Of a stretch of 64,000 bases of DNA, positions 60,288-64,000 are shown piece by piece. This stretch comes from Sesamum alatum (lineage: Eukaryota > Streptophyta > Magnoliopsida > Lamiales > Pedaliaceae): positions 16,508,854 through 16,572,853 of the forward strand of contig JACGWO010000001.1 in NCBI GenBank assembly GCA_034509735.1. Reading direction: 5' to 3'. The notes beneath the pieces were generated by a model. The model worked only from the letters and a program-made list of their open reading frames with translations, ran no database searches and had not been told where the DNA came from. The position numbers and the translations under genes were made by a program. Position 1 is the first letter of the stretch; every line of letters begins with the position of its first letter.

Positions 60288-60902
60288 TAAAGCATTAAAA
60301 CCTTCAAACACCCCCATAACCTTCTAACTCCTTTAATTTTTAAGTTTAGAATGTCCATTTTACCTTTAGTAAAATTTGCTTTCTAGGTTTTTTTTTTTAA
60401 AAAAAAATGTACCAAAATCACTCTTTATCGAAACTTTATCTAATTCTAGTTTCACTTGTTCATCGAGCTCTTTTTATTTTTATAATTCCAAAGTATTTGA
60501 ATGTAAAAATAAATTTATACATTAATAAATATATAAATATATATTAATTATATATTTTTTTATTAATTCATCAGCCATTTTGATTTTATTAATTATATAT
60601 TATTTTAAATATATATATGTATGTATAAATTGATTTTTAATTTGATTTGACAAATAAGTGAACTAAAATAAAATGAATTTCAAGTACTTTAGGATTATGC
60701 AAATAAAAAGAGCTTCATAAAAGAGTGAAACTAGAATGAGACAATGCTTCGACAATGGTGATTTTTGTATTTTAGAAATCTCTTTAATTTTTTTCTTCAT
60801 AAAACAATTTTTAGTAAGGGTAAAATGAATTTTTTAAACTTAAAAAGTAAAGTAGTTAAAAGGTCAGATTTTTTTTTTCCAAAAAAATTTAATACTTTAA
60901 GG
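60288..60902. mobile_element. Foldback element next to the Harbinger right end
   Basis: Left arm ccttctaactcctttaattt, ttttaagtttagaatg and cattttacctttagtaaaat; right arm reverse complement ccttttaactactttacttt, ttttaagtttaaaaaa and cattttacccttactaaaaa. Pairing continues inward through agtttcac and gagctctttttattt to an AT-rich loop near 60540-60600. No coding, no clear TSD. Confidence 0.65.
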
Positions 60903-61173
60903 GGATAATTGATTTGGGATGTATATTTTAAATGTTGATAACTATATTTAACCCAGGACAATATATGAATGTGAGATGAAGTGTGCAAAATTCTAATTCG
61001 CATAAAACGTGCCAGTGTAACCAACAATTTCATATAGTCGCTTGACAAACTCGTGTAAATGAGCAGACAAATCAACCATTCAGATATCACAACAGTACCG
61101 GCTAAGATAGGAATTGCCCGTTTCTCTCCTGTTTGAATACTTCATTGGATTGTTCTACTTCATTCCAATCCTT

Positions 61174-63298
61174 ATGGAGGGGTACTACTCGCTGTTAGGA
61201 AACAGCTCTCAGCCCGTATTTTGTTTCCCCACGACCCGACCCATCAAGAACTTTAAGCCTATCGCCACCGCATTTGCAACACCGCCGGCGGAGGGAGTTT
61301 CGGCTTCAGTCCCTTCTACTGGTACTGACGAGCATAGGGAAGTCTGGAGCAAGGCGCGGACCGTTTCCAAACACATTCCGAAGAATCTCTCCTCTCCGCC
61401 TAAAACAAGAGAATCCGCAATTCTAGATATTCAACATTCTTCTGAATTGGCATCTGCTCTTTCGAGGTTCCTTCAACTCTGCTTTTTCTTTATCGAACCT
61501 ACTTCAATATGTTGATAATACTTAACCTGGAATTTGTATATTACTGGTCTTGTGTGAGAGGGTTATGAATGAATTGGTTATTGTGAAGCTAAATTTTGAA
61601 CTGGGTTTTTGTTAGTAGCTTTCAGTTGTCTTCCCGGAGTTAATTGGAGTAGAAAATATAGTGCATGGTCTTGCTAACAACTACTGTATTGAGCATTTAG
61701 GCGTGCTGGATAACTACTTTGTATGTTGCTACAATTTTGTGGTCGTAGCATGATTTGCATTGTGAATCTGTTTGTTTTCCTTGTTAATAACTTCTTGTTT
61801 ACCATTGTCTTGCAGTATATTTACCGTTATCCTTTCATGTTTGTCCATCTTGTTTGCCATTGTCCTGGGCTATATGCAGGATTATCATTTCATATGTACC
61901 TGTGTGAGACTGTTGCAAACAATTTTTCGTTTAAATGATTTTATTCTAGACATATCGGGGACAATATTAATTTTGCTTCATATGAAGAAATCTTGTTTGT
62001 AAAGAAAAGTTAAATTCTCCTCTTTCCACATTCTGGGCTATATATTTGATTAAAATGATGATTTTTCACGAGAGTGACTTACGTTGGTGTCCATTTGGAC
62101 AAAATATTTAACCTTACACAAAAGAAAAGGGAAAAGATAACTTCATTCTGCTTACAGATCAGGAGAAGTGTTGAAAGCACAAGATCTGAATGTGGTGTTG
62201 CGCCATTTTGGGAAGCAAAACAGATGGAAGGATCTTTATCAGGTTTAATGGGTTAACAATTTCTGTTATTAATTTCCTTTTCTTGACATGTTGGTTATAG
62301 TGTTTTCATGCCTATTCTTGTAAATGTTTCTCTTCCTATGGTTCAGATGATACACTGTGACTTAATAATGTGAATGTTGAATCAAATGGTACATATCCCT
62401 TATGCTTTGGACATTTAAATGTATCAAGTGTATTGTCTGTTTTGATCACTCCACTTAAATTTTTCCTCATCTTTTTCCTGATTGGAGGTGTCATGGAAAA
62501 TCCAAGATTAAAGAAAAATCAACTTGGTAAAACTTGTTACTCTTATGGAAATTACTCAAATATTATGATGATAATTCCATTCACAAGCACATTGAAAAAC
62601 GTTTAAATATTTAAACATACAAGTAACTGGGTGGAGTCGTGTACACATTGTGTGGAGTGTGTTCACACAGGAAAGCTAGACTAAAAACAATGAGCTGTTT
62701 GGTTACGCCCGGATGATAGTGAGGAAACATAAATTTTTCAAGTAGTCATTTCTACGCATGTGGTTGAACAATTGTCCTACATATCATGCATGTTTTAAGT
62801 GTTTATCTAAAGTTGTGTAGCTGTTTTCATTACCTCACTAGGAAATAGGAACTAGAGCTGAAAATTTTTAGTTGATCTCTTCACGATACAACTTCTGAAT
62901 GGCCCAAAATTGGGTACCCTTGAGAAGAATACATTGAGGTTTGCTGTTACCAAGAGTTGACCGCTTTGGGTTTATAGATATCTGTTGCATAGCTTACCTG
63001 ATAGAGTCTAATCTGCTATCTCATTTCCTTGCAGCTTTTTGAATGGATGCAGCAGCATGGCAAAACTAATACTGCTTCCTACAGCAGTTATATAAAATTC
63101 ATTGGGAGAGATTCGAATTATATGAAGGCCCTGGAGATATATAATAGCATCAAAGATGATTCCACAAGGAACAATGTCTCTGTTTGTAATTCCACTCTCT
63201 ATTGTCTAATAAAGAGTGGCAAGTTTCACAGCAGCCTGAAGCTATTTAATCAAATGAAGCAAGGTGGTTTAGTACCTGATATTATAACATATAGTACG
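61174..63298 (+). CDS. PPR protein, 5' part (EMB3103/At1g10910-like); continues beyond the window
   Basis: Model: join(61174..61466, 62158..62242, 63035..63298), phase consistent, 214 residues so far and an open donor ACG|GTATGC at 63299. Exon 1 is a Ser/Thr/Pro-rich N-terminus (MEGYYSLLGNSSQPVFCFPT), probably an organelle transit peptide, likely chloroplast. Exon 2 gives RSGEVLKAQDLNVVLRHFGK. Exon 3 has P-type PPR helices: YSSYIKFIGRDSNYMKALEI, then CNSTLYCLIKSGKFHSSLKL and FNQMKQGGLVPDIITYSTV. PPR proteins bind organellar RNA. The similarity to EMB3103 is from memory of that protein and of its position next to PIP5K7. The remaining exons lie to the right of 64000. Confidence 0.85.
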
Positions 63299-64000
63299 GT
63301 ATGCTACTCTAATTCTCTCCATGATCTGTTGCAAACCAGTGAGAAGATTTTCTGGATTGAATCATCATATGCAACCCAAACACAATTTTTGTTCACATTG
63401 TTCTTCTTAATATGTATTTGATTTAAAGTTTTGGAGTTTCTTTGAATTTGTGAAAAATATGATGCCTATCGCAAAAAGCTGTCGGATTTTGAAGGGATTA
63501 AATTAGAATCAGAATCTGAGTCATTGTTCTTTTTTCTTTTGGGGGGGTGGGGGGGGGGGGGATGGGGGGCTCGTAACGTGTTTTACTGTTGTTCTAATGT
63601 ATATATAGAACAGTACAAAATTTTTTGTAACTCAAGCATGACCACATATTCCAATAACAGCAGAAGTAATAAGACTTGAATAAAGCAAACGGAAAAGAAA
63701 AAGAAAGGTATTAGTAGATAATTTGATATTATAGGAATGTAAATAGCAACAAATAAATGGCTAAAAAGAATATTCTATAACAAAATTAACAATAACAATG
63801 CCAACAAGTAAGTCATCAATCAAGCAACTACATAAGGTTACAGATAATGAACTTAAACTTACTGAACTTAAAGTTTGTTATTCACGTAGATTAAGTACCA
63901 AATAGTCTAATACAAATCTCATTTTTCGAGCATCTCAGATGCAAACGAGTTAAAAACTTTTGTTGCTTGTGAAATATGGTAAATATTCATGAAAGTCTAT
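63299..64000 (+). other. Intron 3 of the PPR gene (open at the window end)
   Basis: No further PPR coding is seen. Contains a G-rich run (ggggggtgggggggggggg, about 63541-63560) next to a T-rich stretch, which could form a G-quadruplex on the coding strand. Confidence 0.55.

Noticed and set aside
1..64000. tRNA, rRNA or snRNA genes
   Set aside because: No cloverleaf with B-box, no rRNA core motif and no snRNA promoter element was recognised by eye; a covariance-model scan would be decisive.

Overview
This window is nuclear DNA of a flowering plant, probably a eudicot. The evidence is GT-AG introns, a MIR166 precursor, plant-type MORN/PIP5K and PPR genes, and an AT-rich intergenic space full of plant transposons. 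I could not name the species. Only four host loci are visible: an ARGLU1-like splicing factor (7490-11810, +), MIR166 (about 15.83-16.85 kb, +), a phosphatidylinositol-4-phosphate 5-kinase (20025-28656 coding, -, leader to about 30.03 kb), and the first three coding exons of a PPR protein (61174-63298, +, running off the window). From memory of Arabidopsis chromosome 1, ARGLU1-like, PIP5K7 and the PPR gene EMB3103 are neighbours (At1g10890, At1g10900, At1g10910). If so, this is a conserved three-gene block stretched by transposons, with a MIR166 between the first two genes.

Layout. 1-560: LTR-retrotransposon remnant. 736-6550: a 5.8-kb Mutator-like element with TIRs, a 9-bp target duplication and a decayed MuDR-type transposase. 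7.1-11.9 kb: ARGLU1 gene. 11.9-15.8 kb: intergenic, with a MITE fragment and a C-rich stretch. 15.8-16.9 kb: MIR166. 17-20 kb: intergenic. 20-30 kb: PIP5K on the minus strand, with a 14-nt first coding segment and a spliced leader carrying a five-codon uORF.

30.3-45.6 kb is a nest of non-coding DNA transposons. It holds a foldback element, two full-length Helitrons joined head to tail with no spacer (31460-35922), and a hAT MITE with a perfect 8-bp TSD. It also holds a Tourist/Harbinger-type MITE split by a third Helitron, which was itself hit by a small TIR element and a 1.34-kb snap-back MULE. Two or three further MITEs follow.

45.7-60.3 kb looks like one large PIF/Harbinger element. It carries a DDE transposase and a Myb/SANT ORF1 on the minus strand, plus two additional Myb/SANT-like reading frames on the plus strand. 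A complete but decayed 6.4-kb Ty3/gypsy chromovirus-type element (48660-55028) is inserted in its middle. A foldback repeat separates it from the PPR gene.

All transposon-encoded genes carry stops or frameshifts and are called pseudogenes. The host genes have clean exon phases. The most unusual items are the four-ORF Harbinger element, the exact Helitron-Helitron junction and the layered insertion history.
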